Part shown: piece by piece, positions 26,237-36,728 of the stretch
Layout: every line of letters starts with the position of its first letter
Numbering within the stretch: position 1 is the first letter of the stretch
Source: Saprospiraceae bacterium
GTDB taxonomy: Bacteria; Bacteroidota; Bacteroidia; Chitinophagales; Saprospiraceae
DNA length: 64,000 nt
Direction of reading: 5' to 3'
NCBI GenBank assembly: GCA_022841745.1
Contig: JALHQW010000004.1
Coordinates: 62,001-126,000, forward strand
Program-made: the position numbers and the translations under genes
Notes under the pieces: model-generated
Seen by the model: only the letters and a program-made list of their open reading frames with translations
Told to the model about the DNA's origin: nothing
Database searches by the model: none

Positions 26237-29200
26237 ATGAAAAATATTTCAATAATTCCAGCCTTAGTTATCGGGATTGTTTTCTCGTTTACTTTCAAGT
26301 CTTACACTCAATGTAGTTTTACAATCTCGAATCCGAGCCCATGTCCCGGCGAGAGCATCATACTAACAGTAACCAATCCGATGCCTGATTCCATTTACAC
26401 CTGGGATTTTACAAGTAATGGGTCAATTGATGCCACCGGGACAAGCGTAACAACTAGCTACCCTTACAATACTTCCTCAATGACCTACACAGTTACGCTC
26501 AAGAAAAATGGAAATTCGTGTAGTACTAAACAAGTCATGGTGAAACCCTCCCCTGACCCAACAATAGGATTAGACCCTATGCTTTCTTCACCTGGAACAA
26601 CAATCTCTGGTGATACCATAAAAAAGTGTTCTGGTACTCCTAATAGTACTCTCGCTATTTACAATGCCTCTTCAACTTTTAGTTCAAATGCTTCCTATGA
26701 AATTAATTGGGGGGATGGCATAACTGAATTTTTTACCAATGTTACTTTTCCTACGACAACATCATTAGTTCACAATTACACTGGTTATGGCTACAAATAC
26801 ATAACTGTAAAAGTAATTCATGCCAATGGATGTTATAGAACCAAGACCTATACCTATTACAGTGGAAGCAATCCATCAGTGGGTCTAACAAACCCAGGTG
26901 GAACAGTTGGACTTTGCGCCCCATCAAGTATAACTTTCCCAATAAGCAACACCGCTGGAAATCCTCCTGGAACAGTTTACACAATTACAGTCAATGGTAA
27001 CGTTGTGCAAACCTATAATCAATCCAACATTCCAAATTCTTTTACTTACAATTTTACTGCATCTTCATGTAACGAAGTAACAACTTCAGGTTTATTCGAA
27101 AATGCATTCGACTTGCGTATTCTGGCTTCAAATCCGTGTGGCTCCTCGGCAGCAACGGTAGAGCCAATTGAATTGAGTACACAGCCTGTTGCAAATTTTA
27201 TCATCACTGAGCCTGCTAACAAATGCCCAGATGAAATCTGGACATTCACCGACAATTCCACAAATATAAATGAAGTGATAAGTGGCAATCCATCAGTCTG
27301 CAATGATAGCATACCACCCTCTTGGCAAATTACCCCAGGGACAAACGGGAACCAGTGGAGCATAATTAGTGGAAATCTCTTTGCATCAGAAGTTCTAAAA
27401 GTGAGATTTTTGGAACCAGGTGTTTACACGATTACGATGACTGTCATAAGTTCCATCTGTGGGCCTTCAATCATCACCAAAACAATCACCGTACTTGAAC
27501 CTCCTACTGCCGATGCTGATGCCCTTTTTAGCGCCTCAAATGGGTGTATACCGACAACCGTATCCTTTGATAATCTATCTACCGGGTATCAGGTAAGCTA
27601 CAATTGGATGGTCACTCCTCCCACAGGGTGGGCTTTTTCCAATGGGACGAGTGCCACTTCTGAAAACCCAGCCATAAGCTTCAACGCTGCCGGAACCTAC
27701 AACGTCAAGCTTACTACTACAAATATATGCGATGTGGATACCTGGGACACAACGCTTACCTTCATCGCAAAGCCTACTATTACATGGAGCGACATCCCCG
27801 ATTTTTGCTTAAACGCCACCTTGAACTTTTCATCTAGCAATATCACTTTTGCAAGTCCCGGAACCCCAATCACCAGCTACCAATGGAACTTTACTGGAGG
27901 CAGCCCTGCAAATTCAACATCCCAATATCCAACGAATATTGTTTACAATACACCTGGAACGTACACGGTCAGTGTATCTGCAACAAATATCTGCGGTACT
28001 ACGACAGTATCCCAGACCTTCGTAGTCCAAGCACCAACTACAATCACACTTCCACCAAACTTTCAAATTTGTCTCAATGCCTCTCCTGTTACTCTTGCTG
28101 GATCCCCCATAGGAGGCACTTGGTCTGGCTTGGGAATCACTCCGCAAGGTATTTTCAACCCGGCCAATGCTAACATTGGAGACAATGTTCTGACTTATAG
28201 CTATGGAAACGGCGCATGCACAGGTACCGCAACCGTTACGGCAACTGTTTTCCAACTTCCACCAGTCAATGCTGGCGCAAACCAGTCAGCCTGCGTGGAT
28301 GCAAACCCAATCCCACTGATTGCAACGCCAACAGGCGGAACCTGGTCAAGTTCGGCAGGCGGTGTGCTGAATGGTAACACCTTCAGCCCCAGTGCTTCGG
28401 GACCAGGTATGTACACGCTGACCTACAGCTTCACAAGCGCCCAAGGCTGCGCCAATTCGGACAACCTTGTCTTCACTGTTAATCCCCTGCCCGTCGTTTC
28501 TGCCAACGACACTACCTACTGCAACACGCCCGGCTCCGTGCAGCTTCCTTTTGCCAGCCCTCCGGGCGGAGCATGGAGCGGCACTGGCGTAACTGGCAAC
28601 CAGTTCAACCCAAGCACCGCAGGAGGCGTGGGGACTTACACCGCAACTTACAGCTTCACAAATGCAAATAACTGCTCCAACAGTACCACCATTGACATCA
28701 ATGTCATCAACCCCTCAAACGTGACTGCTGGGCCAGATACCTCATTCTGCCAAAGTGTAACCTCCTACAACCTGTCCCCCTCCGCAAGTCCTTCTGGCGG
28801 CGTATGGTCAACTACCGGAACTGGGCTAACCGGGGCAATTTTCAACCCTTCGCAGGCTGGCCCTGGCGCCCACATTTTGACCTATTCCGTTGGTGCAGGC
28901 AACTGCTTGATTACTGACCAAATAGTTGTCACGGTCTATGCCCTACCAGCGGTCAATGCCGGAGCAGACAAGTCTGCCTGTGTGGACGCAACCCCAGTAG
29001 CGCTTACCGGAACACCAGCAGGTGGAACTTGGTCGAGCTCAGCTGGTGGCGTGCTTAATGGCAATTCCTTCAATCCCAATGCCGCTGGACCAGGTATATA
29101 TACGCTAACCTACAGCTTTACAAGCGCTCAAGGCTGTTCTAACTCGGACAACCTTGCCTTCACCGTTTATGCCCTTCCAGTTATGGCGGCCAACGATACG

Positions 29201-32200
29201 ACCTACTGCAACACGCCCGGCTCCGTGCAGCTTCCGTTTGCCAGCCCCCCGGGCGGAACTTGGAGCGGCGCTGGCATAACTGGCAACCAATTCAACCCAG
29301 TTGCCGCAGGTGGCGTGGGGACTTATACCGCAACATACGGTTACACAAATGCAAATGGCTGTTCTAACAGCACCACCATTGACATCAATGTCATCAACCC
29401 CTCAAACGTGACTGCTGGGCCAGATACCTCATTCTGCCAAAGTGTAACTTCCTACAACCTGTCCCCCTCCGCAAGTCCTTCTGGCGGCGTCTGGTCAACT
29501 ACTGGAACTGGGCTAACCGGGTCAATTTTCAACCCTTCGCAGGCTGGCCCTGGTACACACACTTTGACCTATTCCGTTGGTGCTGGAAACTGCCTGGTTT
29601 CTGACCCATTGGTTATCACAGTTTATGCGCTGCCAAGCATTAATGCAGGTACAGATTTGTCAGGATGTGAAACAGATGCACCAGTTACGCTTGTCGCAAC
29701 TCCCATAGGCGGTACTTGGTCAAGTTCGACAGGCGGGGTCTTAAATGGAAATTCCTTTGAGCCAAGCACATCCAATCCTGGAACATACACGCTCACATAT
29801 TCATTCACAGATTCTCTAGGGTGTTCAAATGCTAACGAAATCGCATTTACGATTTTCCCTTTGCCAAACGTTGTTTCAAACGATACCACCTATTGCAATA
29901 CACCAGGAACCGTGCTGTTGCCTTATTCATCCCCATTTGGAGGTACATGGACTGGGCCTGGGTCGAACGGCAATTTATTTGACCCTATCATTGCTGGTGG
30001 AGTAGGAGATTATCAATTAACTTATACGGTTACAGATGTTCATGGATGTATCGACAGCACTGAAATCTCAGTTTCAGTCATTGAGCCGGTTACTGTTAGC
30101 GCTGGCGTTAATGACACCATCTGCGTAAACGAGGGAACCTTACAACTCGTTGGCTTTGCCCCACCCGGGGGCACATGGTCTGGGCCAGGGATTGTCAATC
30201 CCCTACAGGGTGTATTTGACCCCACGGTTCCCGGAGGAGGGTTGTCAACTTTGACTTATTCGGTAGGTTCGGGGAATTGCGAGGTGAGGGATTCAATTGA
30301 AATCTTCGTTATCCAGATAGACATAAACCCTGGTCCATCTGAGGAGTTTTGCCTCAATGACAATTCAATCCAATTATCTGGTTACTCGCCTGTTGGTGGC
30401 TATTGGGTTGGGCCGGGCATAATTGACAGTATTTCTGGCACTTTCGACCCTTCCGTGGCTGGCGTCGGCTTTCATCAGCTTGCTTACTTTTACCAAGACG
30501 CATTGTTAGGCTGCGTCTTCAGTGTTACAAAAGAAATGACGGTACATCCAATGCCTGAATCTTATTTTGAAATTCCAGGCGAAGCATGTATTAACAATTT
30601 GATTCAGTTCAATAACCTTTCTCAAAACACCTTTCAGGTAAACTGGAGTTTCGGGGACGGTACTTTTTCAAATCTTGCGAACCCGACACATAGCTACACC
30701 ATTGCTGGTTGGTATACCATCGAACTTACCACGACCACGGAATTTGGATGCACCGATTCTTATTCGGTTGATATTTTCATAACAGAGCCACCTGTCGTTG
30801 ATTTTGAAACAGATGTGACGGAAGGATGCGCCGTTTTGGCGGTGAATTTCACTAACAGCAGCTACGGTTATCAAGTCGCCTATTTTTGGGATTTCGGAAA
30901 TGGCCAGACTGACACCGTTTCCCAACCCGGCACTGTGTTTTTTGACCAGGGCACCAAAGACACCACTTACCAAGTTACGCTATCGGTTTCAAATCAATGT
31001 GCCACGGTAACCCAAACCGATACAATTACTGTTTTCCCATTACCTCAAATCAATTTTGGTACTTCAATTGATACCAGTTGCTCACCAATGGTCGTTGCGT
31101 TTGCCAATCTTACGCTCGGAAACCCTGAAAATTTCTATTGGGATTTTGGCAATGGGAATACCTCCACAGATTCCTTACCCGGGCCTCAGACCTATTATAC
31201 GGATTCTGTTTTCATCACCTATCCGATAACTTTGATTGCCACAAATTTTTGCGGAGCGGACACGGCAGTTCACAAGATAGTTGTTACACCGGCCAATGTG
31301 GATGCCTTTTTCAATATCCCATCTAATATTGGTTGTCAACCATTGGCCATGCAATTCGCCAATTATTCAACTCCGGGAACTTCCATTTCTTGGGACTTTG
31401 GGGATGGAAACACCTCAGCACTTCCCAACCCCCTTCACACGTTTGAGAATACAGGCACCTTTGTGGTAATCCAATACGCATCAACAGGATGTGGCTATGA
31501 TAGCACAATCGCAACAATTACCATATTGCCAGCACCTGACGTTGAATTTGAACATTTGCCAGCAGTATGTCGTGGCGATTCCATCCAGTTCCTAAATACC
31601 TCGCCAAGCATGCTTTCTGGAACGCTCTGGCATTTTGGGGATGGAGATAGTTCTTTGTTGAATTCACCTTACCACATCTACGACACAGCTGGAATTTACA
31701 CAGTTACATTTCAAGGCATTTCGACGCTAAACGGATGCGTTGCTCAGCAAACAGGTGAAGTTTTAGTATGGGAACTACCAACTATGAATTTCGAACCTTC
31801 GGCTCCAGGTGGATGTATGCCTTTGAGCATATCTTTTAATAACTTGTCGAGTGGAGCGAGTTATTTTACCTGGAATTTTGGGGATGGGAACACAGGTGTT
31901 GGGAGCGAACCATCGCATACCTATTTGAATGACGGAAGTTTCTCTGTCATTTTGGTTGGCACTGACACCAATGGGTGCGCAGATACATCTTCCTTCAACT
32001 ACATACAGGTTTACCCTTTGCCTATAGCTGACTTCTCAATGAACAGGGACAGGCTTTGTGGTATTCCTGTCACATTGTCCGTGGTGAACAACTCACAGGG
32101 AGCACAGGGATACATTTGGGCTTTTGGCGATGGAGCAGCTTCAACACTTGTAAATCCATCCCATCAATATGACTTCCAAGGATACTATCAAGTTGTACTG

Positions 32201-33073
32201 ATAGCTGAAAACGCTTTTTCGTGCCGTGACACCATTGCAATGCCCTTCAATACTTACCCAATTCCTTTGGCTGAATTTGACGTATTGCCGGGCTTGGGAT
32301 GTGAACCACTTCCAGTTGGTTTCCTGAATTATTCAACAGGAAGCAATCGCTACTATTGGAGTTTTGGTGACCAACAAAGCTCATCTGAATTTGAACCTAA
32401 TCACATTTACTTGAATGACGGCCTATATTCAATCCAATTGATAGCCTCTTTTGACGATGTATGTTTCGACACGTTGGAGTTGGAGAATCTTGTTACAGTC
32501 TTACCATCTCCCTTTGCCAATTTTGCTTACCAGGAAGTCAATCAAGGTGTCCCAATAGGCATCATTCAATTCAATAATTTATCGGAAGACGCCTCCACCT
32601 ATGTTTGGGACTTTGGTGATGGCAACCTTTCAAATGAGGAAAGCCCTCTTCACCGTTACTATGAAAATGGCGTTTGGCAAGTTTTATTGGAAGCTATTGG
32701 CAGCAATGGATGCAAGGATGATACATTGCTGCTTGTAAAACCCGACTTTTTCAGGGGGCTGTTCATTCCTAATGCTTTCTCACCTGAACAAGGCCTTGGC
32801 GAAGTTCGACTATTTAAACCTAAAGGAGTTGGGTTAAAGGAATACAAAATTGAAGTCTTTTCTCCCTATGGGCAACTCATTTGGAAATCCGAATCGTTAT
32901 CGGAGGGTCAGCCAGATGAATCATGGGATGGCAGTCTAAATGGTCATTTACTACCCCAAGATGTCTACGTTTGGAAAGCCTATGGAATTTTTGAGGATGG
33001 GACTGTTTGGCAAGGTATGCCTGATAAAAATGGAAACCCAAAGACGATGGGCTCCTTGGTGCTATTAAGGTGA
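26237..33073 (+). CDS. Giant T9SS-secreted PKD-repeat protein with gliding-motility-type C-terminus
   Basis: A 2278-residue protein with a signal peptide. The first 600 residues hold PKD-like domains. A central part near 670-1130 is built from a duplicated 229-residue unit and related diverged repeats (WSSSAGGVLNGN and YCNTPGSVQLPF types). From about 1450 to 2170 there are many PKD domains with the WDFGDG signature. The last 90 residues (FIPNAFSP, then IEVFSPYGQLIW, then WDG) match the gliding-motility-associated C-terminal domain used as a T9SS export signal. The preceding PorP/SprF protein is its likely partner. Probably a surface adhesin. The G+C content rises in the duplicated centre compared with both sides. 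Confidence 0.92.
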   Translation: MKNISIIPALVIGIVFSFTFKSYTQCSFTISNPSPCPGESIILTVTNPMPDSIYTWDFTSNGSIDATGTSVTTSYPYNTSSMTYTVTLKKNGNSCSTKQVMVKPSPDPTIGLDPMLSSPGTTISGDTIKKCSGTPNSTLAIYNASSTFSSNASYEINWGDGITEFFTNVTFPTTTSLVHNYTGYGYKYITVKVIHANGCYRTKTYTYYSGSNPSVGLTNPGGTVGLCAPSSITFPISNTAGNPPGTVYTITVNGNVVQTYNQSNIPNSFTYNFTASSCNEVTTSGLFENAFDLRILASNPCGSSAATVEPIELSTQPVANFIITEPANKCPDEIWTFTDNSTNINEVISGNPSVCNDSIPPSWQITPGTNGNQWSIISGNLFASEVLKVRFLEPGVYTITMTVISSICGPSIITKTITVLEPPTADADALFSASNGCIPTTVSFDNLSTGYQVSYNWMVTPPTGWAFSNGTSATSENPAISFNAAGTYNVKLTTTNICDVDTWDTTLTFIAKPTITWSDIPDFCLNATLNFSSSNITFASPGTPITSYQWNFTGGSPANSTSQYPTNIVYNTPGTYTVSVSATNICGTTTVSQTFVVQAPTTITLPPNFQICLNASPVTLAGSPIGGTWSGLGITPQGIFNPANANIGDNVLTYSYGNGACTGTATVTATVFQLPPVNAGANQSACVDANPIPLIATPTGGTWSSSAGGVLNGNTFSPSASGPGMYTLTYSFTSAQGCANSDNLVFTVNPLPVVSANDTTYCNTPGSVQLPFASPPGGAWSGTGVTGNQFNPSTAGGVGTYTATYSFTNANNCSNSTTIDINVINPSNVTAGPDTSFCQSVTSYNLSPSASPSGGVWSTTGTGLTGAIFNPSQAGPGAHILTYSVGAGNCLITDQIVVTVYALPAVNAGADKSACVDATPVALTGTPAGGTWSSSAGGVLNGNSFNPNAAGPGIYTLTYSFTSAQGCSNSDNLAFTVYALPVMAANDTTYCNTPGSVQLPFASPPGGTWSGAGITGNQFNPVAAGGVGTYTATYGYTNANGCSNSTTIDINVINPSNVTAGPDTSFCQSVTSYNLSPSASPSGGVWSTTGTGLTGSIFNPSQAGPGTHTLTYSVGAGNCLVSDPLVITVYALPSINAGTDLSGCETDAPVTLVATPIGGTWSSSTGGVLNGNSFEPSTSNPGTYTLTYSFTDSLGCSNANEIAFTIFPLPNVVSNDTTYCNTPGTVLLPYSSPFGGTWTGPGSNGNLFDPIIAGGVGDYQLTYTVTDVHGCIDSTEISVSVIEPVTVSAGVNDTICVNEGTLQLVGFAPPGGTWSGPGIVNPLQGVFDPTVPGGGLSTLTYSVGSGNCEVRDSIEIFVIQIDINPGPSEEFCLNDNSIQLSGYSPVGGYWVGPGIIDSISGTFDPSVAGVGFHQLAYFYQDALLGCVFSVTKEMTVHPMPESYFEIPGEACINNLIQFNNLSQNTFQVNWSFGDGTFSNLANPTHSYTIAGWYTIELTTTTEFGCTDSYSVDIFITEPPVVDFETDVTEGCAVLAVNFTNSSYGYQVAYFWDFGNGQTDTVSQPGTVFFDQGTKDTTYQVTLSVSNQCATVTQTDTITVFPLPQINFGTSIDTSCSPMVVAFANLTLGNPENFYWDFGNGNTSTDSLPGPQTYYTDSVFITYPITLIATNFCGADTAVHKIVVTPANVDAFFNIPSNIGCQPLAMQFANYSTPGTSISWDFGDGNTSALPNPLHTFENTGTFVVIQYASTGCGYDSTIATITILPAPDVEFEHLPAVCRGDSIQFLNTSPSMLSGTLWHFGDGDSSLLNSPYHIYDTAGIYTVTFQGISTLNGCVAQQTGEVLVWELPTMNFEPSAPGGCMPLSISFNNLSSGASYFTWNFGDGNTGVGSEPSHTYLNDGSFSVILVGTDTNGCADTSSFNYIQVYPLPIADFSMNRDRLCGIPVTLSVVNNSQGAQGYIWAFGDGAASTLVNPSHQYDFQGYYQVVLIAENAFSCRDTIAMPFNTYPIPLAEFDVLPGLGCEPLPVGFLNYSTGSNRYYWSFGDQQSSSEFEPNHIYLNDGLYSIQLIASFDDVCFDTLELENLVTVLPSPFANFAYQEVNQGVPIGIIQFNNLSEDASTYVWDFGDGNLSNEESPLHRYYENGVWQVLLEAIGSNGCKDDTLLLVKPDFFRGLFIPNAFSPEQGLGEVRLFKPKGVGLKEYKIEVFSPYGQLIWKSESLSEGQPDESWDGSLNGHLLPQDVYVWKAYGIFEDGTVWQGMPDKNGNPKTMGSLVLLR
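28250..29630 (+). repeat. 687-bp in-frame tandem duplication inside the PKD giant
   Basis: Two neighbouring copies with an offset of 687 bp (229 codons). For example CCCCTCAAACGTGACTGCTG occurs at 28711 and again at 29398 with nearly identical surroundings over hundreds of bases. A third, much more diverged copy follows to about 30110. The closeness of the first two copies indicates a recent duplication or gene conversion. Confidence 0.85.
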
Positions 33074-33209
33074 CCGGTCAGCTTATTACCGTTGCAACAC
33101 AGCACTTGGTGGGTGTATTGAGGGGGGAATGAAATGAGGTCGGACAGTTGCTTTCAGAATTTATGAGGCGCTTTAGCTTTTAGAAAATTACAGTAATAAT
33201 AAGGTGTAT

Positions 33210-34043
33210 ATGAAACCACTTTTAGGCCTGTTGTTAATCCCTTCGTTGTTCTTACTAACTAGAAACAACATAGAAATTGAAACCTTTTCCATCATCTCCT
33301 GGAACATCCAAGATTTCGGTAAAACCAAGGACGACGAAGAAATACAGTTTATAGCAAAAACTATCAAGGACTACGATATTGTAGCCATACAAGAAGTAGT
33401 CACTGGGGATGGCGGCGCACAAGCTGTAGCCCGCTTGGCCGACCAACTCAACCGCATGGGTAGCAAATGGGATTATCGGGTTAGCGACCCCACAAAAAGT
33501 CCACCATATAAGACAGAACGATATGCCTTTCTCTGGAAGCCGAGCAAGGTAAAATTGATGGGCAGGCCATGGCTGGAGAAATCGTTGGAAGGAAAGGTCA
33601 ACAGGCCGCCCTATTTGGCCAGGTTCAATATCAATGGAAAAGAAGTCATCATCCTGAACTACCATTCCCGTCGTTTTGACGAAAGGCCAGAAGAAGAGGT
33701 GGTTCATTTTTCAGGATTGGTTAAGAGCTACTTACCAACCCCTTTGATAATCGCTGGGGATTTCAATATGCCAGAAAGTAATGGGGCGTTTGATGCCTTG
33801 AAGAAACAAGGGTACGTTTCCGTCCTCAAAAACCAGCCTACTACTTTGAAAAAGAACTGTGCCACAAGTGGTGGGTCGTATTTGAGTCATGCGATTGACA
33901 ATATTTTCTATCCTAAAGATAAGGTTAGGTTCGTGGAAGGCGGAGTGGTTGATTTTGTTGGTGATTGCAAGTGGTTGGAGGAGCGGCGGGGGGTGTCGGA
34001 CCATTTGGGGGTTTGGGGGAGGTTTGGAATGAGGAAGGAGTAG
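33210..34043 (+). CDS. Endonuclease/exonuclease/phosphatase family protein
   Basis: A 277-residue protein of the DNase I-like fold. Key motifs are in order: SWNIQDFG near the N-terminus, VAIQEVV with the metal-binding glutamate, NYHSRR, AGDFNMP, and at the end GVSDHLGVWG with the catalytic Asp-His. All residues for Mg2+-dependent phosphodiester cleavage are therefore present. The N-terminal hydrophobic segment (LLGLLLIPSLFLL) is a signal peptide or anchor, so it probably acts outside the cytoplasm. I chose ATG 33210 over GTG 33204. No operon partner is seen. Substrate (DNA, RNA or phosphoester) cannot be told. Confidence 0.88.
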   Translation: MKPLLGLLLIPSLFLLTRNNIEIETFSIISWNIQDFGKTKDDEEIQFIAKTIKDYDIVAIQEVVTGDGGAQAVARLADQLNRMGSKWDYRVSDPTKSPPYKTERYAFLWKPSKVKLMGRPWLEKSLEGKVNRPPYLARFNINGKEVIILNYHSRRFDERPEEEVVHFSGLVKSYLPTPLIIAGDFNMPESNGAFDALKKQGYVSVLKNQPTTLKKNCATSGGSYLSHAIDNIFYPKDKVRFVEGGVVDFVGDCKWLEERRGVSDHLGVWGRFGMRKE

Positions 34044-34077
34044 CAATTAATAAAAATGGACTAGTCGTCAGCTTTAA

Positions 34078-34296
34078 CTTGAAGGCACCGACCTAAAGAT
34101 TGGCTACGAGTTCGAGAACACGTCCACTTTTCATGCCCGCAGCATCGAAACCGACACCGGCTGGAAGATACTCCCGGACCGTGGCTTGGACGTGTTTCGG
34201 CCCTACGACATCAACAACCTGTTTTCGCTGGAGAACCAACGGCAAGAAGCGAGGGCTTGTAAGGTGTTTGATGTGACGTATTTGAAGGTGGCATAA
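34078..34296 (+). pseudogene. Remnant of an MIT C-terminal (PLD-like) domain gene
   Basis: Seventy-two codons without a start, directly after an in-frame stop TAA, ending in TAA at 34294. The translation contains HARSIETDTGWKI, then DRGLDVFRPY, and ends DVTYLK, which matches the conserved end of MIT C-terminal phospholipase-D-like domains (HDR-I-TD-GW-I-GRGLD-F). In bacteria these domains sit at the C-terminus of larger proteins found in defence islands. Only the last part is left here, so it is a 5'-truncated relic of a lost accessory gene. Confidence 0.65.
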
Positions 34297-34421
34297 TTAA
34301 TTGACTTTCAATTACTTACGACTATCAATGTTTAAATTTATTTGTTTGTATTTATGTCTCTAAAAATGCTATAAAAATTAACCCACCCTTTAGGCTGGTT
34401 TCTGGCTCGAAACAATTATCA

Positions 34422-34453
34422 TTGTATCCATTTTAATACTATCCATACTTTTG
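34422..34453 (+). promoter_or_regulatory. Bacteroidota promoter of the three-gene membrane operon
   Basis: TTG at 34422-34424, a 21-bp spacer and TACTTTTG at 34446-34453 fit the Bacteroidota -33/-7 pattern. The chosen start codon is 37 bp downstream at 34491. Confidence 0.6.
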
Positions 34454-34490
34454 AGAAAACTGTTTAGTTAACCCTGCTAAATTGTTTTCA

Positions 34491-36728
34491 ATGATAAGCA
34501 CCTCAAATGGCAAACTACCTCACCTTGAACCGGATGTTGTCAACGGTATCAATTCTAACGTTGTTGATGACGTTAATTGGAGCTTTACCGACCCTCCTAA
34601 TGATGACGACGCTTCTGAGGATTTCCTTTCTCAAATCGTAGTTTACGAACCCACTCACCTGAATGAGCGGCACTACAAGCGTTTGGGTTTTTTCTCTGCG
34701 ATTGAAGAGATAACTGATACACAAAAGAAATTCCAGCTACTTATAGAGGAACAACGACAGTTGCATGAGGAACGGGTCGCTCATTTGAAGGAGTTGTACT
34801 TTATTTCCGACCTTAGATTTCAACAGAAAATCGAAACGGCAGTCAAGGATTTGGAGGACAGTCGAGTCAAGTGGATAAGCCATGTTTCGGAATCCAGTGA
34901 GCTTGCCATTGAAAGGGCAAAAGCAAAACAGCGCTTGGATGAATTGGAAGAACAACTTCATGGTGTCCACCATGCTATAGGTGAAAAAAAAGAAAGGTTG
35001 ATAGAAGACCGTATTCTGGCTGTCAGAAAAGAACTAGAAGCGGTAATAGAAAACTACCAAAAGGTTTACGAACAACGCTACGAAATCAACAAGCGTACAT
35101 TTGAAGACAATAAGGATGCCTTAGCTTCTAAAGTCAAACGGTTTGAGGCGTTGAAAGAGCAGTTTCAGGAACGCCAAGCCCATATCACAGCAAAAGTGGA
35201 CAAATTGAGTTTGGCCGGCATCAATCCCTATGTCGCCAATTTTCTGGTAACAGCAGGCTTTGCAGCAGCTATTGTTGCCGGCTATTTTTTCTCAATTTTT
35301 GCGCTTAGCAAACATCTGAACGACGAGAATGTCCCCTTTTTCATTATTCAGGGTTCCCACAGTTTTATCACCAAAATATTTTCTGGCAATACCCTTGGAG
35401 CACAATTTTTCCTGTTGACATTGTTACTGCTCGGACTTGTAATCTCGCTCACCGTAATAGTTTGGCTTTGTCATATATGGATTAACAGAAGTGAAAAAAG
35501 CAGCCACAGAAATACCATCCGTGAAAATGACAGTGCGTCGAACCGTTTGGTTGTTGAAGTAGGCGATGCAGACAGTTTTTCTTATAAAACCTATGCTGAG
35601 TCAGGGAATTTTTTCCAGTTTTGGCTTCAATTGGTGCCGATACTAATAATTACGGGCATCGTTTTCATCATTCTTTTTCTTGGAACTGGTGCAAGTGAGA
35701 TTGGTAGCCTTGATACTTCACTGACCGGGACACTGGTGGGTAGTCTTTTGACTTTTCTGATGGCTGGGCTTGTCTATTTGTACTTAATAAGAATTGTTGA
35801 GCCACGCATCGAACGGCATCCAGATAAAAGCTTCCTAAGAAACAATGCCGAACTGGTATCTATCATAGTCATCTTCATTGTTAGCACCCTTGCAATGCTT
35901 TTTCTAAAGCAAGAAACCAAAGAACACGATTCTTTAGTCATCGTTGAATTTACAAGTGTGATACTGATGGCAGCTTTTCTGCTTGGGTATGCCCTCCGGT
36001 TCAAAGGATTGATTGCTACAGCCAATTTTCTGGAGCGAAGAATCAATGCGCTGTATGATGCGATACGAGATAATTCAAGACCCCGCCCGTTGAACCTAAC
36101 AGCTGCCGAAGACAAGCGATTCAAACAGAAATATTTGAAATTGCAGAAACAACTTATGGAGTTGATGCAGCAGAAAAATGACATGACAAGTTATCTACTC
36201 AGGGGTGACGACAGGGGGTGGCTCAGGAAAAAATTACAGGGTTCTTCTTCTGGAGCAAAATCGAAGAAATGGTGGGGGTTTTGGAAATCGAAGCGTACCC
36301 AAGATGAAAATCCGGGTGATGGAGTCGTACTCAAATTGTCTGACTTGGAAAAACAAACCTTTCCTAAAGAAACCATGATGGCAAAAGGGCTAATGGAAGC
36401 TATAGACGAGGTTAAGCAGCAAATCACCACGCTTGAAGAAGCAATCAAGGCAAGGAGAGAAGAGCGGACTTCCTACTGTGTTGTATTGAAGGATGAGCAA
36501 GCAAAACTTAACAATCGAATTGACAATTATCGCCGTGCAAGAGAAAGGTTCCGAAAGACATTGTTTGAGCGGGTTGATGCGGAAACGATTTATTGGGAAG
36601 AAATCATGAACTACCTTAAAGAAGGCTTCGACCTTGGAATGTGGTATAGGGTGAACGGACTTGGCCCATCACCCGATTATTATCCTCTTTTTGCAAAACC
36701 AACAAAACAAAACGGAAACCATGAGTAG
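34491..36728 (+). CDS. Large coiled-coil polytopic membrane protein, unknown function
   Basis: A 745-residue protein from ATG 34491; an in-frame TTG lies 9 bp upstream. The first 60 residues are acidic and probably disordered. Residues 65-240 form long coiled coils (many E, K, Q and R). Membrane segments follow near 248-272, 305-335, 395-420, 425-445, 465-485 and 495-515, with a loop of about 60 residues after the second. The C-terminal 220 residues are again coiled coil, with a tryptophan/lysine-rich patch (KKWWGFWKSK). I do not recognise the family. It overlaps the next gene by 8 bp. The pattern suggests a scaffold or mechanosensor-like inner-membrane protein acting with the next two products. 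Confidence 0.8.
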   Translation: MISTSNGKLPHLEPDVVNGINSNVVDDVNWSFTDPPNDDDASEDFLSQIVVYEPTHLNERHYKRLGFFSAIEEITDTQKKFQLLIEEQRQLHEERVAHLKELYFISDLRFQQKIETAVKDLEDSRVKWISHVSESSELAIERAKAKQRLDELEEQLHGVHHAIGEKKERLIEDRILAVRKELEAVIENYQKVYEQRYEINKRTFEDNKDALASKVKRFEALKEQFQERQAHITAKVDKLSLAGINPYVANFLVTAGFAAAIVAGYFFSIFALSKHLNDENVPFFIIQGSHSFITKIFSGNTLGAQFFLLTLLLLGLVISLTVIVWLCHIWINRSEKSSHRNTIRENDSASNRLVVEVGDADSFSYKTYAESGNFFQFWLQLVPILIITGIVFIILFLGTGASEIGSLDTSLTGTLVGSLLTFLMAGLVYLYLIRIVEPRIERHPDKSFLRNNAELVSIIVIFIVSTLAMLFLKQETKEHDSLVIVEFTSVILMAAFLLGYALRFKGLIATANFLERRINALYDAIRDNSRPRPLNLTAAEDKRFKQKYLKLQKQLMELMQQKNDMTSYLLRGDDRGWLRKKLQGSSSGAKSKKWWGFWKSKRTQDENPGDGVVLKLSDLEKQTFPKETMMAKGLMEAIDEVKQQITTLEEAIKARREERTSYCVVLKDEQAKLNNRIDNYRRARERFRKTLFERVDAETIYWEEIMNYLKEGFDLGMWYRVNGLGPSPDYYPLFAKPTKQNGNHE

